Source: Schlesneria paludicola DSM 18645
GTDB taxonomy: Bacteria; Planctomycetota; Planctomycetia; Planctomycetales; Planctomycetaceae
Length of the DNA stretch: 64,000 bases
Assembly (NCBI RefSeq): GCF_000255655.1
Contig: NZ_JH636435.1
Span: 2,760,043-2,824,042, forward strand
Direction of reading: 5' to 3'
Part shown: positions 52,780-61,210 of the stretch, piece after piece
Layout: every line of letters starts with the position of its first letter
Position numbering within the stretch: position 1 is the first letter of the stretch
Translations under genes and position numbers: made by a program
Notes under the pieces: model-generated
What the model was told of the DNA's origin: nothing
Database searches by the model: none
The model's input: only the letters and a program-made list of their open reading frames with translations

Positions 52780-53049
52780 ATGGAAATTCCTTCGTCGGTC
52801 TTTCTTGTTCAACATCTCCACATTCACGACGGTGGCGAAGAGTGCGTGAAGATGGTTGGCGTTTATGAATCACGACGAGCGGCCCAGGAAGCTGTCGGTC
52901 GTGTTGCAAGCCAACTTGGCTTTCGAGATATGCCAAAGATCATTGAAGAGAATTCACCAACTTACCTCGACGAATCCGGATTTTACATTTCCGAGTACGA
53001 AATCGGGAAAGATCACTGGACTGAGGGGTTTGTGACAGAGAAATTCTAA
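52780..53049 (+). CDS. Small DUF7336-like protein
   Basis: An 89-residue cytoplasmic protein: SSVFLVQHLHIHDGGEECVK, VGVYESRRAAQEAVGRVASQ, LGFRDMP, and the ending FYISEYEIGKDHWTEGFVT. The opening V-LVQHLH, the GVYxSRxxAxxAV block and DHWTEGF are the pattern of the DUF7336 family, which has no known function. ATG 52780 is preferred; the frame is open from 52639 only because it crosses the rimO relic in another frame. It lies between the rimO relic and rimO, flanked by a 21-bp direct repeat, and may borrow the old rimO promoter. Confidence in the family name is moderate. Confidence 0.68.
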   Translation: MEIPSSVFLVQHLHIHDGGEECVKMVGVYESRRAAQEAVGRVASQLGFRDMPKIIEENSPTYLDESGFYISEYEIGKDHWTEGFVTEKF

Positions 53050-53120
53050 AAAATTGCCGAGCTGAGCGAAAAACGTCGGTGACTTCCCATATTGTTTGAA
53101 ACGAACCCACAGAAAGCGTC

Positions 53121-54533
53121 ATGACACAACTCCCAATTATCGGTGACGCCGATACTCAAATTAATATTCCAAACCCCTCTGGAGGCACCTCCAAGGGCAC
53201 TTACGCCTTCGTGTCGCTCGGTTGCCCTAAAAACCTGGTCGATAGTGAGAAAATGCTGGGCACCCTGGCGCTGGACGGGTATTCCCTGGTCAGCGAGCCG
53301 GACGGGGCCGATTTTGTCATCGTGAATACCTGCGGGTTTATTGAAAGCTCGCGTGCCGAATCCAAGGCCGTCATCCGCGAAATGCTCGACCTGAAAAAAG
53401 CGGGCAAGACCAAGGGCGTCATCGTGGCGGGCTGCCTGCCACAGCGATTGGGTCCGGCACTGATCGATGAACTGCCCGAAATCGATCACATCGTCGGCGT
53501 GTTTGGCCGCGATGAAATCAATCGCGTCGCCGACCACCTGATCGGGGGAGCCCGCGAACAGCGAGAACTGTTCCGTCCAGCACCGCTCAAAGCGATGGAC
53601 GATCGCGCTCGATTGCGAATCACGCCACAGCACTACGCCTACCTCAAAATCTCGGAAGGGTGCGATCGCACCTGTACGTTCTGCTCGATTCCGAAAATGC
53701 GCGGCAAACACATCACCAAGCCGATCGAGATGGTGATCGCCGAAGCGCAGGAACTGGCCAAAGACGGGGTGCGCGAGCTGAATCTCGTCGCCCAGGACAC
53801 CACCTATTACGGACTGGACCTGTACGGCAAAGTCCGGCTGGTGGATCTGATCAAGGAATTGGATCAGGTCGAAGGAATCGACTGGATTCGGTTGATGTAC
53901 CTGTATCCCGTTCATTTCACCGACGAGCTGATTGGTGCGATTCAAGATTCGCCCAAGGTCATCCCGTACCTCGATATGCCGCTGCAGCACATCAATGACC
54001 AGGTGCTGAAACGGATGCAGCGACGCGTGAATCGCAACCAAACCGAAGAACTTGTCCGCAAGCTGCGTGACCGCGTTGATGGCTTGGTCATGCGGACGAC
54101 GTTCGTCGTGGGATTCCCAGGCGAAACCGACGCTCAATTTGAAGAACTGAAGCAGTTCGTCGAGGAAGCTCAGTTCGAACGCATGGGGGTCTTCCCGTAT
54201 TCGCTCGAACCCGACACCCCGGCCGTCAAGCTGGATGGGCATTTGCCCGAAGAGGTCAAACTGGCGCGTCGTGACGAACTGATGGCACTGCAACAGGCCA
54301 TCGCGTTTGAATATGGCGATTCGCTGGTCGGCAATGAGATCGACGTCCTGATCGACGAACAGCTCGAAGAGGGAATCTGGGTCGGACGCGGCTACATGGA
54401 CGCACCAGAAATCGACGGCGCCGTCTTTGTCAGTGGCCAGGATCTGCAGCCCGGAATGTTCGTTCCTGTCGATATCGTCCAACGCAAAGACTATGACCTG
54501 GTCGCCGTCGCAATCGAGGACGAAGACGCCTGA
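53121..54533 (+). CDS. rimO: Ribosomal protein S12 methylthiotransferase RimO
   Basis: A 470-residue radical SAM enzyme that adds a methylthio group to Asp of ribosomal protein uS12. The N-terminal UPF0004 domain carries the cluster ligands Cys35 (VSLGCPKNLVDSE), Cys71 (VNTCGFIESSRAES) and Cys105 (VAGCLPQR). The radical SAM cluster is Cys181, Cys185, Cys188 (SEGCDRTCTFCSIP). A C-terminal TRAM domain follows (about 405-470). The TLGCPKN-VDSE form distinguishes RimO from MiaB. The first 25 residues are polar and poorly conserved, and a similar N-terminus is repeated 463 bp upstream. The start is ATG 53121. Confidence 0.95.
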   Translation: MTQLPIIGDADTQINIPNPSGGTSKGTYAFVSLGCPKNLVDSEKMLGTLALDGYSLVSEPDGADFVIVNTCGFIESSRAESKAVIREMLDLKKAGKTKGVIVAGCLPQRLGPALIDELPEIDHIVGVFGRDEINRVADHLIGGAREQRELFRPAPLKAMDDRARLRITPQHYAYLKISEGCDRTCTFCSIPKMRGKHITKPIEMVIAEAQELAKDGVRELNLVAQDTTYYGLDLYGKVRLVDLIKELDQVEGIDWIRLMYLYPVHFTDELIGAIQDSPKVIPYLDMPLQHINDQVLKRMQRRVNRNQTEELVRKLRDRVDGLVMRTTFVVGFPGETDAQFEELKQFVEEAQFERMGVFPYSLEPDTPAVKLDGHLPEEVKLARRDELMALQQAIAFEYGDSLVGNEIDVLIDEQLEEGIWVGRGYMDAPEIDGAVFVSGQDLQPGMFVPVDIVQRKDYDLVAVAIEDEDA

Positions 54534-54718
54534 GAATCGGGCGGTGGACAAACACAGGTCCGTCCCAGGGACATTCGCGCCGTTAAGGAAGAGGGTGCAC
54601 GATGTCTGAATTTCAGACCAGCGACCAGACACACAGCCTGACCCACAGGCAAACGGGACGACCAGCATGGCCTGAATGGCTGCTGAATCGGACCACGTGA
54701 ATGCCGTTCGAAATGCAT

Positions 54719-54755
54719 GATCCGCAGCCGCCGGTCTTTCCGGTTGCTGCGGATC
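54719..54755 (+). terminator. Imperfect hairpin between rimO and the oligopeptidase gene
   Basis: GATCCGCAGC then CCGG on the left pair with CCGG and GCTGCGGATC on the right (16-nt arms, 2 mismatches, 5-nt loop), followed by TGTTGTTGTC. It is about 185 nt past rimO and just upstream of the next gene. Confidence 0.65.
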
Positions 54756-54797
54756 TGTTGTTGTCATGACTGATCGATCTCGAGTGAGGTGCCTCGA

Positions 54798-56912
54798 ATG
54801 AAACGTCTTGCCATGGGATGCGTCTGTTTCATCGCCATCACCCTCATTGCTGCCGCAGGTGAAAAAATGAAGTATCCAGAGACGAAGCAGGGGACGGTGG
54901 TCGATGAACTGCACGGCGTGAAAGTCGCCGATCCTTATCGCTGGCTCGAAGACGATGTCCGCGAATCCAAAGAAGTGGCCGACTGGGTCGCCGCCGAGAA
55001 TTTGATCACATCCGAATACCTCGCAACGATTCCCCGGCGCACTGCGATCAAACAGCGATTGACGGAACTCTGGAACTACGAAAAGTATGGTGTTCCCTTC
55101 AAGGCCGGTGACAACTACTTCTACTTCAAAAACGATGGTCTGCAGAATCAGGCCGCCCTCTACAAGCAGACCACGCTCGACGCCGAGTCCACTGTTCTGA
55201 TCGACCCGAACACCTGGACCAAAGATGGAACGGTGGCGCTTGGCGCCATCTCTTTCAGCGACGATGGACGCTATGTCGCCTATAGCGTTGCGGAGTCGGG
55301 GTCTGACTGGAACACCTGGCGAATTCTGGAAGTCGCCACAGGGCGATTGCTGACGGACGAATTGAAGTGGGTTAAGTTCAGTGAAGCCACCTGGACGCCG
55401 GATTGCAAAGGCTTCTTTTACGGACGATATGACGAACCGCCAGCCGGAGAGGCATTTCAGAAGACAAACCTGAATCAGCAACTGTTCTACCACCGCGTCG
55501 GAACCGATCAGGCAGACGATGTGCTGGTCTACAAGCGTCCAGACGAACCCACCTGGGGTTTCGGGAAGCATGTCACCGAAGATGGACGCTATCTGGTGAT
55601 CAACATCTGGAAGGGGACCGACGACAAGTATCGCATCGTCTACAAAGACCTGAGCGAACCGTACGGAATGCCGATCGATCTAATCGAAAACTTCGATCAC
55701 GAATACACGTTCATCGGCAACGAAGGACCGCACCTGTTCTTTCAGACGGATCTCGACGCCCCACGCAAGCGAATCATCTCGATTGACGTCCGCAAGCCAA
55801 CCGTCGTCCGTGAACTGGTTCCTCAAGCCCATGAAACGCTCATCAGTGTCGGTGTCATCGCGAATATGTTCGTGACCACGTATCTCAAAGACGCCAAGAC
55901 GCAAGTGAAGATATTTTCGCTGGATGGCCAGTTCGTTCGCGAAGTGGAATTCCCAGGTATCGGCGCGGCGAGCGGATTCAGCGGGAAGCGAACCGAGACC
56001 GAGACTTTCTATTCATTCTCAAGCTTCGCGACACCGCCCACGATCTTTCGTTACGACATGCTGACCGGAAAGAGCACTCAACTGCGGCAGGCGAGCGTCC
56101 CCTTCAATCCGGCAGATTACACCGTCGAGCAAGTGTTCTATCCCAGCAAGGATGGAACGAAGATCCCGATGTTCATCACTTACAAGAAAGGCTTGAAACG
56201 GGACGGCACAAACCCGACGCTGCTCTACGGCTATGGTGGGTTCTCCATTTCGCTCGTCCCCATATTCTCAGTCGCACGCGTCGGATGGCTGGAAATGGGT
56301 GGGATCTTCGCGATGCCCAACCTGCGTGGCGGTGGTGAGTACGGGGAAGCATGGCATCAGGGTGGAACCAAGCAGAACAAACAGAATGTGTTCGATGACT
56401 TTATCGCGGCAGGCGAATGGTTGATCGCGCAGAAATACACCAGCACGCCAAAGCTGGCGATCCAGGGCGGTAGCAACGGAGGCTTGCTGGTCGGTGCCTG
56501 TATGACTCAGCGGCCTGATCTGTTTGGCGCGTGCCTTCCCGCGGTCGGCGTGATGGACATGCTGCGTTTCCAGAAATTCACCGCAGGTCGCTTCTGGGTC
56601 GACGACTATGGCAGCGCCGACAACGCGGATGAGTTTCCAGCACTGTTGGCATACTCGCCTTATCACAACCTAAAACCGGGCACGCGTTATCCCGCAACAC
56701 TGATCATGACAGCCGATACCGACGATCGCGTGGTCCCCGGCCATAGCTTCAAGTTCGCAGCTCGCTTGCAGCAATGCCAGGCAGGCGATGCACCCGTGTT
56801 GATTCGCATTGAAACACGCGCCGGTCACGGGGCAGGCAAGCCCACTGCCAAGTTGATCGAAGAAACCGCCGACCAGTGGTCGTTCCTCGCAAAGGTGTTC
56901 GGGATGAAGTAA
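54798..56912 (+). CDS. Exported prolyl oligopeptidase family serine peptidase
   Basis: A 704-residue protein. A signal peptide (LAMGCVCFIAITLIAAAG) precedes a seven-bladed propeller domain (about 75-430; opening YPETKQGTVVDELHGVKVAD, PYRWLEDD is the S9A hallmark) and a C-terminal alpha/beta hydrolase. The catalytic triad is Ser559 in QGGSNGGLLVG, Asp at about 642 in TADTDDRVVPGHS, and His677 in RAGHGAGKP. It cuts short peptides after Pro, probably in the periplasm. The ATG at 54798 is chosen over the GTG three codons earlier. It has no operon partner; the next gene starts 145 bp later. Confidence 0.93.
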   Translation: MKRLAMGCVCFIAITLIAAAGEKMKYPETKQGTVVDELHGVKVADPYRWLEDDVRESKEVADWVAAENLITSEYLATIPRRTAIKQRLTELWNYEKYGVPFKAGDNYFYFKNDGLQNQAALYKQTTLDAESTVLIDPNTWTKDGTVALGAISFSDDGRYVAYSVAESGSDWNTWRILEVATGRLLTDELKWVKFSEATWTPDCKGFFYGRYDEPPAGEAFQKTNLNQQLFYHRVGTDQADDVLVYKRPDEPTWGFGKHVTEDGRYLVINIWKGTDDKYRIVYKDLSEPYGMPIDLIENFDHEYTFIGNEGPHLFFQTDLDAPRKRIISIDVRKPTVVRELVPQAHETLISVGVIANMFVTTYLKDAKTQVKIFSLDGQFVREVEFPGIGAASGFSGKRTETETFYSFSSFATPPTIFRYDMLTGKSTQLRQASVPFNPADYTVEQVFYPSKDGTKIPMFITYKKGLKRDGTNPTLLYGYGGFSISLVPIFSVARVGWLEMGGIFAMPNLRGGGEYGEAWHQGGTKQNKQNVFDDFIAAGEWLIAQKYTSTPKLAIQGGSNGGLLVGACMTQRPDLFGACLPAVGVMDMLRFQKFTAGRFWVDDYGSADNADEFPALLAYSPYHNLKPGTRYPATLIMTADTDDRVVPGHSFKFAARLQQCQAGDAPVLIRIETRAGHGAGKPTAKLIEETADQWSFLAKVFGMK

Positions 56913-57056
56913 CGAGTTTCCAAGCAGGGAAGAGGGGGGCATCATCCATGTCACCCACGAACGCGTAAGCTTGACCAACCTGTCTTGACAGCTCCCTGAC
57001 ACGGTCGGAAACTTTCGGATGAGTTTGATCGGTGCAATTCGAACAGGGAGGCTCGA

Positions 57057-57863
57057 ATGAAACGGAACGCATTCTTTTTTGGCGTCGCCTACGCACTCAG
57101 CATCGGCAGTGTACTTCTGCTTGGCGGTCGAAAAGATGGCTTCTCCATGGCTAGCACGTCTAGGTCGTCGCTGGCAAGCGACCCCGCGACGGCAGCAGTC
57201 GCCAACGCGACGCCAGAAACAGGAACGGCACAAGACCTCGTACCAGACAGCAAGTCCGACTTCGCAACACGATCGCAGCCCCGCTTCGCGATGGTCCCAA
57301 AGCGGCATTCGCTGGAGGTCTTGAGTGATGCGACCGACACGAGAACAGAGCATTTCCCTTCCGCACTGGCGCTGAACCAGCCATCACTGAAATCGCAGGT
57401 CGACGCCGCTGACATCGCAATCGCACAGGCCGACCCATTTGGTGTCGATGAAGGCACGATCGTCGTCGAGCCACCTTTAAATCCCGTTCCAATCCCTGCC
57501 GAAGTCGCGATCGATGAATTGAACGCTCTCGCTCCCACAGAACTGGCGGTCGAGGATGCCGCGAAGTTGGTGGAACTGCGAGAAACGATGGCGACACTCA
57601 GCAAAACCAAGGCCGATCTCTTGAACGCAAGGGCGCTGGATGACGAGATTACTCTGCTGCACAAACAGATCGCCAATCTGCAGGCGGCCCGCCGACTGCA
57701 CGATGCGCATCAAGTGCTCGAAAAGCTAATCCAGGATTTTCCCGAAAGCCCGGCAGCCAACCGCGCGAAGTCGATGCTGAATGCATTGCCGACTTCAAGA
57801 ACACCCAAAGATCGTCTCACCCCGATTCCCGATCCCAGATTTTTGACTCCGAAAGGGGCCTGA
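57057..57863 (+). CDS. Exported or anchored coiled-coil protein
   Basis: A 268-residue protein. The N-terminus RNAFFFGVAYALSIGSVLLL is a signal anchor. Residues 30-150 are low-complexity Ala/Ser/Thr/Pro, then about 175-245 is a helical segment (VELRETMATLSKTKADLLNA, HKQIANLQAARRLHDAHQVL) ending EKLIQDFPESPAANRAKSML, which looks like half a TPR (tol-pal YbgF-like DFPxSPxAxxA motif). GGGAGG precedes the ATG at 57057. Located between the oligopeptidase and the YiiX-type hydrolase on the same strand. Function unknown. Confidence 0.7.
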   Translation: MKRNAFFFGVAYALSIGSVLLLGGRKDGFSMASTSRSSLASDPATAAVANATPETGTAQDLVPDSKSDFATRSQPRFAMVPKRHSLEVLSDATDTRTEHFPSALALNQPSLKSQVDAADIAIAQADPFGVDEGTIVVEPPLNPVPIPAEVAIDELNALAPTELAVEDAAKLVELRETMATLSKTKADLLNARALDDEITLLHKQIANLQAARRLHDAHQVLEKLIQDFPESPAANRAKSMLNALPTSRTPKDRLTPIPDPRFLTPKGA

Positions 57864-57968
57864 CGAATTTCGTTTCCAATTTTCTGAATCGCCACTATTG
57901 ACGAACAAAGCTTCGCTGCAAGGATAGACAGTGAAGGATTGTGCCCATCGGTTCGGGGAGACATCGCC

Positions 57969-58658
57969 ATGTGGTCGGTTTTCATTGCTTGTACTCTGAC
58001 GTGCAGCGGCGCTAACGCAGACCCTGAGACACCTCCGCCGCCCGGACCTGTAATGGCGGCCGTGAATCAAACGGCGCAGACCGGGACACTGATCTTCAGT
58101 CGCGGCGACTGCCTCGCGGTGAAAGTCTTTTCACAAAGCTCCTACACGCACGTGGGCGGCGTCGTTGTGCGTGACGGACAGGCGATCGTTTACGACAGCA
58201 TGAACGGGCAGGGGGTCAGGAAAACTCCACTGGCCGAGTATCTGCGACAACAGACGCCCAGTACCGTCCACTTGGTGCACCCCAAGACGCCGCTCACGCA
58301 AGAACAGGCCACCGCCTACGAGACTCATCTGGAGAGCCAGTTGGGGCGCAAGTATGCCGTCAAACATCATCTGACAGGTCGGCGTTGTGAGGGTCTTCAC
58401 TGTGCGGAATACATGACCGACGCGCTGATGGCGGCCTCAATGATGACTGCGAAACAGCCACCGCGCGTGTCGCCGGGAAGCCTACTCGAAGGCGTGTTGA
58501 CCGCCGATGTGTACGTCGATGGCACCCGCATGGAGTTGAAGCTGGAGTCGCCACCGCAGCCTGAAGGTCTCAGTTGGTATCAGCGAGCATGGCGCAGTAC
58601 TTCGACCTGTTGCACGGGCAGCGCAACCCAGATGCGACGCTGGATTCTGTGCCGCTAG
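57969..58658 (+). CDS. YiiX/YaeF-type permuted papain-like hydrolase
   Basis: A 229-residue protein with an N-terminal signal sequence (WSVFIACTLTCSGANA). The fold is the circularly permuted NlpC/P60 (YiiX, peptidase C92) type: strand GTLIFSRGD, then catalytic His61 in SYTHVGGVVV, and catalytic Cys145 in GLHCAEYMTDAL. Family members cleave peptide, amide or lipid ester bonds. The final 40 residues are Cys/Arg-rich (STCCTGSATQMRRWILCR). GGGGAGAC lies before ATG 57969; the earlier GTG 57939 lacks one. It follows the coiled-coil gene by 105 bp. The substrate is unknown, peptidoglycan or lipid are candidates. Confidence 0.82.
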   Translation: MWSVFIACTLTCSGANADPETPPPPGPVMAAVNQTAQTGTLIFSRGDCLAVKVFSQSSYTHVGGVVVRDGQAIVYDSMNGQGVRKTPLAEYLRQQTPSTVHLVHPKTPLTQEQATAYETHLESQLGRKYAVKHHLTGRRCEGLHCAEYMTDALMAASMMTAKQPPRVSPGSLLEGVLTADVYVDGTRMELKLESPPQPEGLSWYQRAWRSTSTCCTGSATQMRRWILCR

Positions 58659-58905
58659 TCGCCTGACTGAATAAAGAGGGGCCGATTCTGGTGCCCTCGG
58701 CATCAACGTCTCATTCGAGTCCGCCCCTGTTGTTTCGAGCGGAAGGTGGCTAATGTGCCCCGCCGCTTTCAAGAATCCTCACGACAGTCTGTCCGATCAA
58801 TTGAGCGAGTTGCATCGGTTGAATAGGATCTCGCGACGGCCATTGGGCATTCGCCCAGACTTTCTCGCGTGGCTCGCAACCAGGATGCCTCTTCAGGACA
58901 GAATC

Positions 58906-59499
58906 ATGCTGCTTGATCGTCAGACGTTTTTGGTCAAGGAACGCGCCGAGCTCATGAGACTCACAGATCGATATGACATCTTTGACCCTGAAACGGGCGA
59001 ACCGATTGGGTTCGCTGAAGAGAAGATCAGTGGTTTTGCGAAGCTGTTGCGACTGGTGATCAGCAAGCAATTGATTCCAACAACCATCGTCGTTCAAGAG
59101 GATGAAGCATCCGAACCCGTCATCACCATCAAGCGCGGCCTGACGCTGCTTCGATCGAAAGTCGACGTAATCGACAAGAACCAGACGCCAGTGGGTTTCT
59201 TCAAGAGCAAGCTGTTCTCGCTTGGCGGGGGCTTCACGGTTCACAACGCCGCAGGTGAACAGATCGCCAACGTTCAAGGGAACTGGAAGGGCTGGGACTT
59301 CAAACTTCTCGATATGTCGGGTCAAGAACTGGGGCGCGTCAATAAGAAATGGGCCGGGGCGATCAAAGAGATTTTTACGTCCGCGGATAACTATATGATT
59401 TCCTTGAGCGACGAAGTCGGCAGCAACCCGGGGCTCGCGGCACTGTTACTGGCGGCGGGGCTCGCAATCGACATCGTCTTCAAGGAAGCCAATACGTGA
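58906..59499 (+). CDS. Scramblase/LURP-one-like protein
   Basis: A 197-residue protein with the LURP-one/phospholipid-scramblase beta-barrel signature: opening MLLDRQTFLVKERAEL, YDIFDPETGEPIGFAEEK, then alternating strands (VDVIDKNQTPVGFFKSKLFS, NVQGNWKGWDFKLLDMSGQE) and a C-terminal hydrophobic helix (AALLLAAGLAIDIVF). The role in bacteria is unknown; in eukaryotes related proteins move lipids or sense stress. AGGA precedes the ATG at 58906; the frame is open from 58753, but the extra residues do not fit the family. It ends 9 bp from the convergent stop at 59509. Confidence 0.78.
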   Translation: MLLDRQTFLVKERAELMRLTDRYDIFDPETGEPIGFAEEKISGFAKLLRLVISKQLIPTTIVVQEDEASEPVITIKRGLTLLRSKVDVIDKNQTPVGFFKSKLFSLGGGFTVHNAAGEQIANVQGNWKGWDFKLLDMSGQELGRVNKKWAGAIKEIFTSADNYMISLSDEVGSNPGLAALLLAAGLAIDIVFKEANT

Positions 59500-59508
59500 G
59501 CGATGTGG

Positions 59509-60858
59509 CTACTTGGCCTTCTGTCGCCTGAGTGCTTCAACTACCGCCTCGTCAAGCTGCTTCAACCCCTCGTCCGGCTTAATGTCATAGAAGCCGGTAT
59601 GGTAGTGGGTGATCCGACCGTCGTGTCCGATGACAATCCAAAGGGGCAGGGGAGCCCCCAATGACCGTGGATCGCCGAACGTCGTCAGGATCGTTCCATC
59701 ATCGGTGGCCATGTCATAACCAAGCCGCATGAAATCCAAGAGAGCTTTCATCGAACGCGTCGCTGCGGATGCCTGCTGCGGATTGGCGAATCGCGGGTCA
59801 ATATTCACCCCCAGCACCGACACGCCCAGCTTCTTACGCTTCCCATAGAGGAAGTCCAGATAGCCCACTTGACCGTATGGCTCGGTCAATGGCTCGCCGC
59901 GATATTGCCAGAAATGAAGCACCAGGACTTTGTCCTGATAGTCTGCTTCCGTAACCGTCTTGCCATTCGTCAGCTTTAAAGTCCAGGCAGGGCAGGGATG
60001 CCCGACCAGCTTGCTCTGCAGCCCTTCGACACCATCCAGCCGCTTGCGCTGCTGCGTCAAATCACGGGAAATCGCGGCAACCAACCGAGTCCACCCGGTG
60101 CCTTCTGCTTCGTCCTCGATTCGCGGCAACTCGTTCTTCAGAAGGTCGGCCTGATCGTTCGTCAGTTCGACACTCCTTTGTCCCCCAGTACGATTCAGTG
60201 AAGTCTGCAGGACGAGCAGCGATTCGAGCGGCTTCCGGTTCTTGGCCTGACCGTCCGCCTCAAGCAGTGTCTGCGAATCCAACTCCATCTTTAGTTGGAA
60301 TTCATCCCCCCGGCCGATGATCACACGTTCGTCGAGCGACACGAGAAGCCCGGTTTCGGATTCGACAATCAGCGTCTGATTTCGACCCAGCGGTGTCGTG
60401 GCCTCGATCTGAACGCAACTTCGATCCTTAAATTTCCGTGATCGGGTGGTGGTATATTGGTACTTGCCATCGGACCAGGTCGACTGCGGTGCGAGATGCT
60501 CGCGAAACTCGAAAAGGGGCGAACGAATCGCTAGAGGATATTGCTGCCCGTCATGCGAGTAGAGGATTCGAATCGGTCGCGACTTGGCCTTCGCGTCCAC
60601 CGCAGCGGGGATCACACCGAAATGCTCGGGCCACCCCCAACCTCCGCCACCCCGTTCTTCGAGTGCGTAGGCCAGCGGGGTACTGCCATCCTGGGCTGTG
60701 GCGACAGTGGCATATAGCGTGAACGACTTCACTTCGGCGCCGCCCGCTTTCGCGGATTGACTGAGCGTTCCAGCGTAGTGCAGTTCCGTTCCGACCGGAA
60801 GGTCGGTGGCGGCCATCCAGAGCACCAGACCTGTGAGTGTCAAATTCACGAATCGCAT
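59509..60858 (-). CDS. Exported protein with cysteine-less redoxin-like domain
   Basis: A 449-residue protein. Signal peptide RFVNLTLTGLVLWMAATDLP is followed by a beta-rich N-terminal region (about 30-270; many short strands with ELHYAGTLSQ, YTTTRSRKFKD) and a C-terminal thioredoxin-like fold (about 300-440): GHPCPAWTLKLTNGKTV, KVLVLHFWQYRGEPLTEPYG, VSVLGVNIDP, PLPLWIVIGHDGRI. The catalytic CxxC site after FW is replaced by QYRGEP, so it cannot do disulfide exchange. It is arranged convergently with the LURP-one gene. The ATG at 60858 is preceded by GAAAGG at a short distance, so the start is uncertain. Similar proteins are widespread in planctomycetes, without known function. Confidence 0.78.
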   Translation of the reverse strand: MRFVNLTLTGLVLWMAATDLPVGTELHYAGTLSQSAKAGGAEVKSFTLYATVATAQDGSTPLAYALEERGGGGWGWPEHFGVIPAAVDAKAKSRPIRILYSHDGQQYPLAIRSPLFEFREHLAPQSTWSDGKYQYTTTRSRKFKDRSCVQIEATTPLGRNQTLIVESETGLLVSLDERVIIGRGDEFQLKMELDSQTLLEADGQAKNRKPLESLLVLQTSLNRTGGQRSVELTNDQADLLKNELPRIEDEAEGTGWTRLVAAISRDLTQQRKRLDGVEGLQSKLVGHPCPAWTLKLTNGKTVTEADYQDKVLVLHFWQYRGEPLTEPYGQVGYLDFLYGKRKKLGVSVLGVNIDPRFANPQQASAATRSMKALLDFMRLGYDMATDDGTILTTFGDPRSLGAPLPLWIVIGHDGRITHYHTGFYDIKPDEGLKQLDEAVVEALRRQKAK

Positions 60859-60900
60859 CCTTTCAGCCACGAAACAGGGTGGCATTCCCATTCTGGCGGA

Positions 60901-61179
60901 TCAACGATCCGCATCCTCTGTGAACGCGAGTGGTATCTTGATCGAAGCCTCTTGTCGCGACAAGCCGGTCGCAAAAGTCCAAACCGATGGCTCGCGAAAG
61001 TCATCACCGATTCGAAGCCGTACACGAGCGATCCGCGCGCGTTCTTCCAATGACCGAAGGTTCACAGCGGCCGCGAACTGTAACGTTTCGTTGACATCGT
61101 GAAGTGTCGCGCTTAGCTTTAGTGGATCGCTCAATGAAAACTCGATTCTCAGAGCACTCATCCAACGTTCGAGGCGCAT
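60901..61179 (-). CDS. Possible small protein upstream of the redoxin-like gene
   Basis: A 92-codon frame that reads like a soluble protein: RLERWMSALRIEFSLSDPLK, TLQFAAAVNLRSLEERARIA, RLRIGDDFREPSVWTF, FATGLSRQEASIKIPLAF. AAGGGG lies 6 nt upstream of ATG 61179, and the stop is 42 bp before the redoxin-like gene, so it could head that operon. Against it: no family recognised, third-position GC (about half) is lower than in confident genes here, and only 31 bp separate its ATG from the divergent adaptor gene, leaving no room for two promoters. Treat as tentative. Confidence 0.4.
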   Translation of the reverse strand: MRLERWMSALRIEFSLSDPLKLSATLHDVNETLQFAAAVNLRSLEERARIARVRLRIGDDFREPSVWTFATGLSRQEASIKIPLAFTEDADR

Positions 61180-61210
61180 CAGTGCCCCTTCACTCTGAAG
61201 GAATGAATTC

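Noticed and set aside
53046..55571. 841-codon minus-strand open frame
   Set aside because: It runs antisense through rimO and the oligopeptidase gene, both with complete domain motifs. The translation has no domain logic and long His/Phe/Val-rich stretches typical of a mirrored GC-rich frame.
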